DNA of 51,291 nucleotides, taken from the NCBI GenBank assembly GCA_035574275.1, contig DATLYY010000020.1:1-51291 (forward strand). The letters are read 5' to 3'. Shown here piece by piece: positions 17,462 to 23,810 of this stretch (the stretch's first letter is position 1; each line of letters opens with the position of its first letter). A program made the translations under genes and the position numbers. The notes beneath the pieces are model-generated. The model was not told where the DNA came from, made no database searches, and saw only the letters and a program-made list of their open reading frames with translations. The stretch is from Verrucomicrobiia bacterium. Lineage in GTDB: Bacteria; Zixibacteria; MSB-5A5; DSPP01.

Positions 17462-17494
17462 TTCCCCGCCCCGGCGGTCCGCCGGGGCGGGGAA
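17462..17494. repeat. Perfect 33-bp GC-rich palindrome
   Basis: TTCCCCGCCCCGGCGG (17462-17477) and its exact complement (17479-17494) flank a single T. It sits between hsp20 and the first CBS gene, followed by AAGGAAAGGAGG, the ribosome site of the CBS gene. In RNA it would form a very stable hairpin next to that site. There is no T-run, so not a classical terminator. Confidence 0.7.
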
Positions 17495-17512
17495 AAGGAA
17501 AGGAGGACTGGT

Positions 17513-17983
17513 ATGAAAGTCCGTGACATAATGACCAAGGCTCCGGCCTTCTGCCATCCGGATTCGAACCTGGCGGCGGCGGCGGAAAAAATGTGGTCCC
17601 ACGACTGCGGCATACTCCCGGTGGTGGATGATGAACTGGGGGTTGTGGGGGTGATTACCGACCGGGATATCTGCATCGCTTTGGGAACGAAGGACCGGAG
17701 GGCCTCCTCGGTTTCCGTGCGGGAGGTCATGACCCCCAAGGTTCATATTTGCGCTCCCGATGATGACATCCATACCGCTCTGAAGGTGATGGAAAAAGGA
17801 AGGGTGCGCCGGCTGCCGGTCGTGAACCGGGATGGAAAACTGATGGGGATTTTATCGATGGACGACATCGTCTTGGTGGCGGAGGTGAGGGTCGGCCCGA
17901 AAATGCCCGAGCTGGCCTGCGAGGAGGTGGTGGAAGCGTACAAAGAAATCCGGATACGGCCGTTTCCGGCCGTGCCGGCATAA
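17513..17983 (+). CDS. Tandem CBS-domain protein (copy 1)
   Basis: 156 aa with two complete CBS motifs: MKVRDIMT...LPVVDDELGVVGVITDRD and VREVMTPKV...RRLPVVNRDGKLMGILS. Such stand-alone CBS pairs bind adenine nucleotides and act as energy or redox sensors; the mycobacterial dormancy protein Hrp1 has this architecture. GGAAAGGAGG precedes the ATG. Paralogous to the proteins at 18315 and 19174, so the module was triplicated. Confidence 0.92.
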   Translation: MKVRDIMTKAPAFCHPDSNLAAAAEKMWSHDCGILPVVDDELGVVGVITDRDICIALGTKDRRASSVSVREVMTPKVHICAPDDDIHTALKVMEKGRVRRLPVVNRDGKLMGILSMDDIVLVAEVRVGPKMPELACEEVVEAYKEIRIRPFPAVPA

Positions 17984-17997
17984 CGGGGGTTGAGCAA

Positions 17998-18082
17998 TGG
18001 CCGCCACACTGCCCCTGCAGGCAGGTTTCGGAAAACGGGGGTTTTCACCCGGTAGCGGGGCAGACCCCCGTTCTGGCGGCCA
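17998..18082 (+). ncRNA. Candidate structured RNA element, copy 1 (three-way junction)
   Basis: Outer stem TGGCCGCC (17998-18005) with GGCGGCCA (18075-18082). The first internal hairpin is CTGCC-CCTGCA-GGCAG. A linker, GTTTCGGAA, leads to a second internal stem AACGGGGGT/ACCCCCGTT. The same plan occurs at 19663-19749 with compensating base changes. An overlapping 37-codon frame (ATG 17997 to TAA 18110) exists but has no ribosome site, so I favour RNA over protein. Confidence 0.45.
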
Positions 18083-18099
18083 AATGGAGGAAGTGGACG

Positions 18100-18303
18100 A
18101 TGAATTTTAAGAAATTCTTGATTGACTTCGCGTTCACGTTTGTCGTGGTTTTCGCTGTTACTGTGGCGGTTACCTCGATTTGGAACGTAATCTTCCACGG
18201 CTATGCCACACCGGATTGGAAAACGGCCTTTCAACTGGCGATCATCCTTGGAATTGTCATTCCCTGGACAAAATCACTGCGGCAGCCGGAAAAAACGGCT
18301 TGA
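18100..18303 (+). CDS. Small two-helix membrane protein
   Basis: 67-aa hydrophobic protein with helices at about residues 7-30 and 43-57 and a basic tail. It begins MNFKKFLIDF behind AATGGAGGAAG. No enzymatic motif; function unknown. It lies between two CBS paralogues and probably belongs to the stress operon. Confidence 0.75.
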   Translation: MNFKKFLIDFAFTFVVVFAVTVAVTSIWNVIFHGYATPDWKTAFQLAIILGIVIPWTKSLRQPEKTA

Positions 18304-18314
18304 GAGGAGGACAG

Positions 18315-18617
18315 ATGAAAGTCCGTGATATTATGGTGGAGACCCCCAGGTACTGTCGGCCCGACGCCAACTTGATTACAGCCGCGGAAACGATGTCCGT
18401 CGGCAATTGCAGTTTGCTCCCTGTCGTGGACCAGGAGGGAAAAGTGGTCGGAATAATTACCGACCGGGACATTTGCATGACTTTGGCGGGAAAAAACCAA
18501 AAGCCCTCGGACCTCCGGGTTCGGGACGCAATGTCCGGCCGGGTGCGTCGTCTACCGGTGGTCGGCCGGGATGGAAGCTCGGTCGGGATGATTTCACTGG
18601 GCGACGTCAGCGTGTAA
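18315..18617 (+). CDS. CBS-domain protein with internally deleted second CBS motif (copy 2)
   Basis: 100-aa paralogue of the flanking CBS proteins. The first CBS motif is intact (MKVRDIMVETPRYCRPDAN ... LPVVDQEGKVVGIITDRD). The second runs VRDAMSG straight into RVRRLPVVGRDG; about 21 residues present in copies 1 and 3 (the APDDDIHTAL helix region) are missing in frame, and the C-terminal extension is absent. The nucleotide pocket of the second motif is probably lost. GAGAGGAGG precedes the ATG at 18315. It could be a decaying duplicate or a specialised single-site variant. Confidence 0.85.
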   Translation: MKVRDIMVETPRYCRPDANLITAAETMSVGNCSLLPVVDQEGKVVGIITDRDICMTLAGKNQKPSDLRVRDAMSGRVRRLPVVGRDGSSVGMISLGDVSV

Positions 18618-18635
18618 CCGGAAGGGAGGAGGAAA

Positions 18636-19172
18636 ATGCCGACCAAACATATTCTGGTGCCTTTGGACGGTTCGGAAGCCGCCGAGGCGGCTTTGCCGGT
18701 TGCTGCCCGTCTGGCGGGTATGGTGGGTGCCGACATCACGCTTTTGGGAGTAGTTCAGCCGTTGGAAGGGTTCATAAGAACCCGGCATCGGGAAGTTTGC
18801 GTGGACAGTGAGTGGCCAAAACGGGTGCGCAGTGCGGTCAGTTACCTGCTTTCGGTTGCCGAGCGGCCGATTTGGAAGGGCCTTCTCATCCGGGCGGCGG
18901 TGGAAATCGGAGAAATCAACGAGGCTGTGACCGGCTACGTCCGCGCCCATTTCATCGATTTTATCATCTGGCCCCCCGTGCCTCTGGGAGAAGCAACTGA
19001 ATTCCGAACCGAAGGAGGCCGTTGGCAAAGAGCGCAGCCCGGGTCTCCGAACGGAGTTCCATCAAGAACGGGTTTCCAATTTTTGAAGGGCCGCCCCCGT
19101 AATGTCGAAGAATCGCCGTGGATTCTGGAGAATTCCACGGAAAAAACTAAACCCCAATTGACAGGAGGTTAA
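18636..19172 (+). CDS. Universal stress protein-like, C-terminus degenerate
   Basis: The N-terminal half is clearly UspA-like (KHILVPLDGSEAAEAALPVAARLAG, then helix and strand up to about residue 105). After 'VRAHFIDFIIWPPVPLG' the ATP-binding G-x2-G-x9-G(S/T) signature seen in the intact relative at 22106 (STHGRSGLGRWAFGS) is absent. About 65 residues of low-complexity, non-Usp sequence follow, and that DNA includes a CCGTGG/CCACGG hairpin (19116-19140). Most likely a Usp that lost its C-terminal motif by rearrangement, although the frame is open. GGAAGGGAGGAGG precedes the ATG. Confidence 0.7.
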   Translation: MPTKHILVPLDGSEAAEAALPVAARLAGMVGADITLLGVVQPLEGFIRTRHREVCVDSEWPKRVRSAVSYLLSVAERPIWKGLLIRAAVEIGEINEAVTGYVRAHFIDFIIWPPVPLGEATEFRTEGGRWQRAQPGSPNGVPSRTGFQFLKGRPRNVEESPWILENSTEKTKPQLTGG

Positions 19173-19173
19173 T

Positions 19174-19650
19174 ATGAAAGTCCGTGACATTATGGTGAAC
19201 ACCCCCAAATACTGCCGTCCGGATGCCAACCTGGCCTCGGCGGTGGAATTGATGTGGGTGAACGATTGCGGGTTCTTGCCGGTCGTCGATTTCGACAACC
19301 GGGTGACTGGCGTAATCACCGACAGGGATATCGCCATCGCTTTGGGAACGAGAAACCAACGGGCCTCCGATGTTTTAGTCCGCGACGTCATGACCAAGCG
19401 GGTGTACGGCTGCGCCCCGGATGACGACATTCATACGGCCTTGCAATCGATGGAAAAACATCAGGTGCGCCGGCTGCCGGTGGTGAACCCGGACGGAAAA
19501 CTGGCGGGAATTTTGTCCATCGGCGATCTCACCCTGCACGCTGAAAAGAAGGAAGGGAAAAAAATTCCCGATCTTTCCTCCGACGAGGTGGTGGAAACCT
19601 ACCAGGGTATCCGCGTGCGGCAGTTGACCGAGCAGGTGGCGCAGCTGTAG
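19174..19650 (+). CDS. Tandem CBS-domain protein (copy 3)
   Basis: 158 aa with two complete CBS motifs (MKVRDIMVNTPKYC...GVITDRDIAIALGT and VRDVMTKRVYGCAPDDDIHTAL...RRLPVVNPDGKLAGILS) and the same C-terminal 'DEVVE.Y..IR.R' tail as copy 1. It starts behind ACAGGAGG and lies 1 bp after the degenerate Usp frame. Predicted adenine-nucleotide-binding stress sensor. A structured element similar to that after copy 1 follows its stop. Confidence 0.92.
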   Translation: MKVRDIMVNTPKYCRPDANLASAVELMWVNDCGFLPVVDFDNRVTGVITDRDIAIALGTRNQRASDVLVRDVMTKRVYGCAPDDDIHTALQSMEKHQVRRLPVVNPDGKLAGILSIGDLTLHAEKKEGKKIPDLSSDEVVETYQGIRVRQLTEQVAQL

Positions 19651-19661
19651 GGAGGACGATT

Positions 19662-19787
19662 ATGGCCGCCCAACGGAACAACGTTCCGGTCTCGGAAAAG
19701 CGGGGGCCGGTCGCGGCGTACACGCGGCCTTCCCCCGCTCCGGCGGCCAATTTTCCACTTCTCTCGGATGGATTGGAGCAAGAATGA
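19662..19787 (+). CDS. Possible 41-aa small protein overlapping the structured element
   Basis: An ATG 12 bp after the CBS stop follows GGGAGG and opens a 41-codon frame. Its TGA overlaps the start of the next gene (ATGA). The product begins MAAQRNNVPVSEKRG and ends LLSDGLEQE; no known motif. The ribosome site and coupling favour translation. The covarying stems in the same DNA favour an RNA role. Both could be true, as for a leader peptide. Confidence 0.35.
   Translation: MAAQRNNVPVSEKRGPVAAYTRPSPAPAANFPLLSDGLEQE
19663..19749 (+). ncRNA. Candidate structured RNA element, copy 2 (three-way junction)
   Basis: Outer stem TGGCCGCC (19663-19670) with GGCGGCCA (19742-19749), identical to copy 1. 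The first hairpin, CGGAAC-AAC-GTTCCG, is fully different in sequence but equivalent in position. The linker GTCTCGGAA is nearly conserved. The second stem AGCGGGGG/CCCCCGCT shows a compensating A-T to G-C change against copy 1. It precedes the phosphoribosyltransferase gene. Confidence 0.45.
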
Positions 19788-20497
19788 AAACTGATGAACG
19801 CGCTGCCCATTTCTCGCCGCCATCCCGACGGGAGTTCCGGGCGGGGATGCAAAGCAGCATCACCCGCTTTGCGGACCGAGCCGATGCCGGGCGGAAGCTG
19901 GCCGAAGCGCTGAGCAAATATAAAGGGGATGATGTAGTGGTTTTGGCCCTTCCGCGCGGCGGGGTGCCGATCGGCTTGGAAGTGGCCAACTACTTGAATG
20001 CTCCGTTGGATTTGGTCATCGCCCGTAAAATCGGGCACCCTTACAGCCCGGAATATGCCGTGGCCGCCGTTTCCGAGGAAGGGGAGGTGCTGTACAACGA
20101 GAAGGAAAAAAGAAACCTTGAGCCGGCCTGGTTTGAGACCCAAATAAAAGAGAAACTGGAGGAAGCCCGCCGGCGTCGCCGGCTTTACTTGGGGGAGCGC
20201 AAGCCCGTTTCCGTGGAGGGAAAAATTGCCATCGTCGTTGACGACGGCATCGCCACCGGGCTTACGTTACGCGTTTCGCTCCTCGCGGTCAAAAATCGCC
20301 GTCCGGCCAAGCTGGTCGTGGCAGTGCCCGTCGCACCTCTTGATACGGTGGCCCGTTTGAAAAAAGAGGTGGACGACGTGGTGGTGGTGCATCTGCCCGA
20401 CAATTTTCTGGGCGCGATAGGTGCCTACTACGACGATTTCTCACAGGTGAGCGACGAGGAGGTCATAGCCATGATGGAAGGGGTGAGCGTGGGATGA
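19784..20497 (+). CDS. Phosphoribosyltransferase-domain protein
   Basis: 237-aa type I phosphoribosyltransferase-like protein. The PRPP-binding loop is clear (IAIVVDDGIATGLT, about 147-160), with an earlier 'VVLALPRGGVPIG' motif (about 51-63). This family pairs with alpha/beta hydrolases in stress and dormancy clusters (compare mycobacterial Rv0571c, which fuses the two). Here the two are separate genes three places apart. The substrate is unknown. GGAG precedes the ATG, and it overlaps the next gene by ATGA. Confidence 0.88.
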   Translation: MKTDERAAHFSPPSRREFRAGMQSSITRFADRADAGRKLAEALSKYKGDDVVVLALPRGGVPIGLEVANYLNAPLDLVIARKIGHPYSPEYAVAAVSEEGEVLYNEKEKRNLEPAWFETQIKEKLEEARRRRRLYLGERKPVSVEGKIAIVVDDGIATGLTLRVSLLAVKNRRPAKLVVAVPVAPLDTVARLKKEVDDVVVVHLPDNFLGAIGAYYDDFSQVSDEEVIAMMEGVSVG

Positions 20498-21375
20498 TTC
20501 TGTTTGCGTATCCCGAGTTTTCCGGACTGGCCCGCGAGCTTTACGCCGGCTGGGGCCTGCAGGCGGGGGACTTTGCGGTAAGCCGTTTCGCCAATCAGGA
20601 ACTGGAGGTGTCCATTGATGCCGACGTGACCGGAAGCGATTGTCTGATTTTGGGTTCGGTGGCCCCTCCGGATGAGCGGCTGTTGTCGATTCTTTTGCTG
20701 GCCCATACCATCAAACACCAGCGTTCAGGCGAACTCACCCTGCTTCTGCCCTACTTGGCCTATACCCGGCAGGATAAAATAAAACCGAAACGAAGTTTGG
20801 CTGCCCGCTGGATGGGAGCGCTCTTGCAAGCCAGCGGGGTGGACCGGGTGATCACCGTCGATATCCACAGCCATCGCGCAGAGAGCCTTCTTTCCATACC
20901 CGTCGTTTCCCTTTCGCCGGCCCCCCTTTTTTCCAAAATCATCACCGAGCAGGCCCTTCCCGACGCCACCTTGGTAGCCCCGGATGAAGGGGCGGTTTTC
21001 CGCTGCGAGGCCTTGCGCAAGGAATTGGGTTTGAGGATGCCCCTGGCTTACTTCACCAAAACCCGGACGGCGCAAGGGGTGACCTCGGAACTCCAGGGGG
21101 AGGTGGGGGAATTCGCCGTCGTTGTGGATGATATTTTGGACACCGGGGAAACTTTGGTCGCCTGCTGTCAGACCCTCCAAGAGGCGGGCGCAAAGGAAAT
21201 TCTGGTGTTGGTTACCCACGGCATCTTTACTGGAAACCTCTGGACAAAGCTCTGGGGACTTGGAGTGAAACGGATTTACGTGACCGACACGATCCCGCAA
21301 ATTCCGCCCGATCGCCGCATTAAAAAAGTTTCCGTGGCTCCTCTTATTCGAGACCATTTATTACAGCCCGCATGA
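20494..21375 (+). CDS. Ribose-phosphate pyrophosphokinase homologue (PRPP synthetase-like)
   Basis: 293 aa with the PRPP synthetase fold: an N-terminal half with 'FANQELEVSI' and 'LLLPYLAYTRQDK', the metal loop VDIHSHR (family DxHxxQ-type), and the PRPP loop VVDDILDTGET (about 208-218). It would make PRPP from ribose-5-phosphate and ATP. In this setting it may supply the neighbouring phosphoribosyltransferase rather than be the housekeeping enzyme, since it is shorter than typical PrsA (about 310-320 aa) and its core is diverged. Translationally coupled on both sides. Confidence 0.87.
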   Translation: MILFAYPEFSGLARELYAGWGLQAGDFAVSRFANQELEVSIDADVTGSDCLILGSVAPPDERLLSILLLAHTIKHQRSGELTLLLPYLAYTRQDKIKPKRSLAARWMGALLQASGVDRVITVDIHSHRAESLLSIPVVSLSPAPLFSKIITEQALPDATLVAPDEGAVFRCEALRKELGLRMPLAYFTKTRTAQGVTSELQGEVGEFAVVVDDILDTGETLVACCQTLQEAGAKEILVLVTHGIFTGNLWTKLWGLGVKRIYVTDTIPQIPPDRRIKKVSVAPLIRDHLLQPA

Positions 21376-22103
21376 AAAAAATAGCCCCCCTTGTAGAGCA
21401 AAATCTGGTTCATATCCCCATCGATGCCGACGTCTTGGAAGGGGAGCTTGTACTTCCGTCCCACTCCCTCGGGGTGGTTCTCTTCGCCCACGGCAGCGGC
21501 AGCAGCCGGAAGAGTCCGCGCAACTGCTACGTGGCCGACATCCTGCGGCAATCCGGAATTGGAACGCTTCTTTTTGACCTGCTGACGGAAAAGGAGGACC
21601 AAGTTTATGCGGCCCGTTTCGATATCGAGCTGCTTACCCGGCGGCTGGTTGCCGCCACCCGGTGGGTGATGGAGGAATCGGCAGCCAAGGAATTGCCCGT
21701 CGGATATTTCGGCGCCAGCACCGGCGCGGCGGCCGCATTACGGGCCGCCGCCCGCCTCGGCCCGACCATTAAGGCCGTGGTTTCGCGCGGTGGACGACCG
21801 GACTTGGCGTTTGCCGTTTTGGAGCGGGTGACGGCGGCCACCCTGCTGGTTGTGGGCGGATATGACCACGAGGTTATACGGCTGAACCGAAAAGCGTACG
21901 AACGGCTCTCGGCTGTAAAGGATATCGTGGTGGTTCCTGGGGCGACCCATTTGTTTGAGGAGCCTGGGACGCTCGAAGAGGTGGCCCGGCTGGCAGCGGA
22001 GTGGTTTTTAAAACATCTGCAAAAGGATGAAGGGGACAAAAAAAGCTCCATTCAGGTTTCTGACGGACGAACAGAGATCAAAACCACAAAATTTTGGAGA
22101 TAG
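21372..22103 (+). CDS. Alpha/beta hydrolase (dienelactone hydrolase-like)
   Basis: 243-aa alpha/beta hydrolase. An oxyanion-hole HGSGSSRKSPRN stretch (about 40-51), the nucleophile elbow GASTGAAA (Ser about 118), an acid near GGYDHEV and the catalytic His in GATHLFEEPG are all visible. Homologues occur beside phosphoribosyltransferases in stress regulons. The substrate is unknown. The ATG overlaps the PRPP synthetase stop (ATGA). Confidence 0.87.
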   Translation: MKKIAPLVEQNLVHIPIDADVLEGELVLPSHSLGVVLFAHGSGSSRKSPRNCYVADILRQSGIGTLLFDLLTEKEDQVYAARFDIELLTRRLVAATRWVMEESAAKELPVGYFGASTGAAAALRAAARLGPTIKAVVSRGGRPDLAFAVLERVTAATLLVVGGYDHEVIRLNRKAYERLSAVKDIVVVPGATHLFEEPGTLEEVARLAAEWFLKHLQKDEGDKKSSIQVSDGRTEIKTTKFWR

Positions 22104-22105
22104 AG

Positions 22106-22564
22106 ATGAAAACAAACGTCTTATACCGGCATATCCTCGTTCCCTTGGACGGCTCAAAGCTGGCAGAGGCGGCCCTTAAACAAGCCCTTCCGCTGACCCG
22201 GTCCCCGGGAACGCGCGTAACGTTTATTGAAGCGGTCTGGCCGATCATCGACGTTTTAAACACCGGCACGCAGGTGGCCGCCGTGGAGCGCATCCGTAAA
22301 AACGAAGCCCAAAAGTATCTTGATTCGGTGGCCCGCCGATCGGAGTGGAAGAGATTGAAAACCCAGGCCGTGGTAAAAGTCGGCCCGGCGGCCGACGTCA
22401 TCCTCGACTACGCCCGCTCCAAACGGGCCGATCTCATCGTGATGAGCACGCACGGCCGCTCGGGGCTTGGGCGCTGGGCCTTCGGCAGCATCGCCGACAA
22501 GGTCCTGCACGGCGCCACTTGCCCGGTGCTTTTAGTGCGGGCCTCCGGCAAAAGAAAACGCTGA
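22106..22564 (+). CDS. Universal stress protein, ATP-binding type
   Basis: 152-aa UspA-domain protein with both halves intact: 'HILVPLDGSKLAEAALKQAL' at the N-terminus and 'ADLIVMSTHGRSGLGRWAFGSIADKVLHGATCPVLLVR' at the C-terminus, carrying the complete G-x2-G-x9-G(S) nucleotide motif. I chose the ATG at 22106 (GGAG upstream) rather than the upstream TTG. Last gene of the stress island; about 245 bp of non-coding DNA follow. Confidence 0.92.
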   Translation: MKTNVLYRHILVPLDGSKLAEAALKQALPLTRSPGTRVTFIEAVWPIIDVLNTGTQVAAVERIRKNEAQKYLDSVARRSEWKRLKTQAVVKVGPAADVILDYARSKRADLIVMSTHGRSGLGRWAFGSIADKVLHGATCPVLLVRASGKRKR

Positions 22565-22723
22565 TGGATTGCCCTTAAGGGTCGGTTTTCACCGGGGAGC
22601 GTTTTCGCCAGCCGCACGGTTTTCCGTCTTCCATACATTTGCCTGAATCTCTTCCGTTTAATCCAATTCCGACCCGAACGGTCGGCATTTAACTGGAAAT
22701 CGAAAGAAAAGAGTAAAAAAAGC

Positions 22724-22788
22724 TTGACAGGCCGCCGATACTTAAATAGATTCTTTCTGGACTCAATGGATAAAGTGAGTCCATTGAA
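22724..22788 (+). promoter_or_regulatory. SDR gene promoter with second copy of the Rrf2 operator
   Basis: TTGACA (22724-22729), 17-bp spacer, TAGATT (22747-22752). At 22762-22788 is a 27-bp dyad with arms TCAATGGA (22763-22770) and TCCATTGA (22780-22787). Arm sequence and spacing equal those of the perfect palindrome at 14940-14966; only the centre differs. It occupies the same place relative to the promoter. The rest of 22565-22723 holds no gene I can see. Confidence 0.75.
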
Positions 22789-22809
22789 TAGAAAGGAGTG
22801 GACGACCGA

Positions 22810-22866
22810 ATGACAGAATTTCTATCCCGGACCGCGGGCTGTCATTATGTCCGTCCGGCGGGCTAA
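22810..22866 (+). CDS. Possible 18-aa leader peptide ahead of the SDR gene
   Basis: An ATG 11 nt after AAAGGAG opens an 18-codon frame beginning MTEFLSRTAGCHY and ending at 22866, overlapping the SDR start region in another frame. The only good ribosome site in the region serves this frame, not the SDR ATG. It may be a translational coupling leader. Too short to confirm. Confidence 0.35.
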   Translation: MTEFLSRTAGCHYVRPAG

Positions 22867-23635
22867 GGTGGGACGCGTGGATGGAAAGGTAGCCGTTGTC
22901 ACCGGCGGTTCGTTGGGAATCGGCCGGGCGGCCTGTTTGCTTCTGGCCCGGCAGGGAGCGGCGGTGGCCGTTACAGATGTTTTGGACAGCGAAGGCCGGG
23001 CGCTGGTGGAGGAAATCAAACGCTCCAAGGGGAAGGCCCAATTCTGGCATCTGGACGTTTCGAAGGAATCCGAGGTTGAAAAAGTTTTTGCTGATGTTGT
23101 CAAAACTTTTGGAAAGATCGACATTCTGGTCAACAACGCCGGCATCGCCGGGGTCAGCAAGCCGACCCACGAAATCACGGAAGGGGAGTGGGATCGCGTG
23201 CAGGCGGTCAACGTGAAAGGAGCGTTTTTTTGCACCAAGCACGCGGTCCCGTTCCTGCAAAAAGCGGGGGGCGGCAGCATCATCAATCTCTCCTCCATTT
23301 ACGGTATCATCAGCGCCGCGGACGTTCCCCCGTACCACGCCTCCAAAGGGGCTTTGCGCTCCATGACCAAAACGGACGCTTTGTTTTACGCCAAGGATAA
23401 AATCCGTGTCAACTCCATCCACCCCGGTTTCATCTGGACGCCGATGGTGGAAAAATACCTGCAATCGACCGGCAACGTGGAGGAAGGGCGGAAAATGATT
23501 GATTCGTTGCATCCGCTCGGCCACATCGGCGAGCCGGACGACATTGCTTTCGGGATTCTCTATCTGGCCTCCGAGGAATCCAAATTCGTCACTGGTAGCG
23601 AGCTGGTGATAGATGGGGGATACACGGCCCGATGA
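22847..23635 (+). CDS. Short-chain dehydrogenase/reductase
   Basis: 262-aa classical SDR: NAD(P)-binding VVTGGSLGIGRAA (about 16-28), NNAG (about 90), catalytic Ser in LSSIYG and YHASK (about 160-166), and the 'HPGFIWTPM' and C-terminal 'SKFVTGSELVIDGGYTAR' family features. Substrate not predictable. ATG 22847 has no clear ribosome site and a GTG at 22868 would give the standard start VGRVDGKVAVV; either is possible. The promoter carries the Rrf2-type operator, so the gene belongs to the same regulon as the stress island. Confidence 0.9.
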   Translation: MSVRRAKVGRVDGKVAVVTGGSLGIGRAACLLLARQGAAVAVTDVLDSEGRALVEEIKRSKGKAQFWHLDVSKESEVEKVFADVVKTFGKIDILVNNAGIAGVSKPTHEITEGEWDRVQAVNVKGAFFCTKHAVPFLQKAGGGSIINLSSIYGIISAADVPPYHASKGALRSMTKTDALFYAKDKIRVNSIHPGFIWTPMVEKYLQSTGNVEEGRKMIDSLHPLGHIGEPDDIAFGILYLASEESKFVTGSELVIDGGYTAR

Positions 23636-23662
23636 AAAGTTTGAAAAACGGTTCGATTTTTC

Positions 23663-23691
23663 TTGACAGAAAGATGATACAAATCATATTT
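23663..23691 (+). promoter_or_regulatory. Promoter of the decaheme operon with FNR-like dyad
   Basis: TTGACA (23663-23668), 17-bp spacer and ATATTT (23686-23691). Between them lies ATGAT-ACAA-ATCAT (23674-23687), whose core TGAT-N4-ATCA matches the CRP/FNR-family consensus centre. A site between -35 and -10 would favour repression. About 120 bp of untranslated leader follow before the decaheme gene. Confidence 0.5.
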
Positions 23692-23810
23692 TCAGTTGAC
23701 CTGATGGAACGTTCCAGTCCGCATAGGAAGAGGGGCCTCAGGAAACGGGCGGCAGACCCGTCACTCGCTAATTTTCACCACACACATCTATCGGAAGACA
23801 GGAGGGCGTC

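Noticed and set aside
17462-17494. 33-bp palindrome as an intrinsic terminator
   Set aside because: No T-run on either strand's downstream side; followed directly by the ribosome site of the next gene.
18041-18075. GGTAGCGGGG piece resembling part of a cyclic-di-GMP (GEMM) riboswitch
   Set aside because: The defining core sequence of GEMM and its two-helix geometry are absent; the segment lies inside the loop of the second stem.
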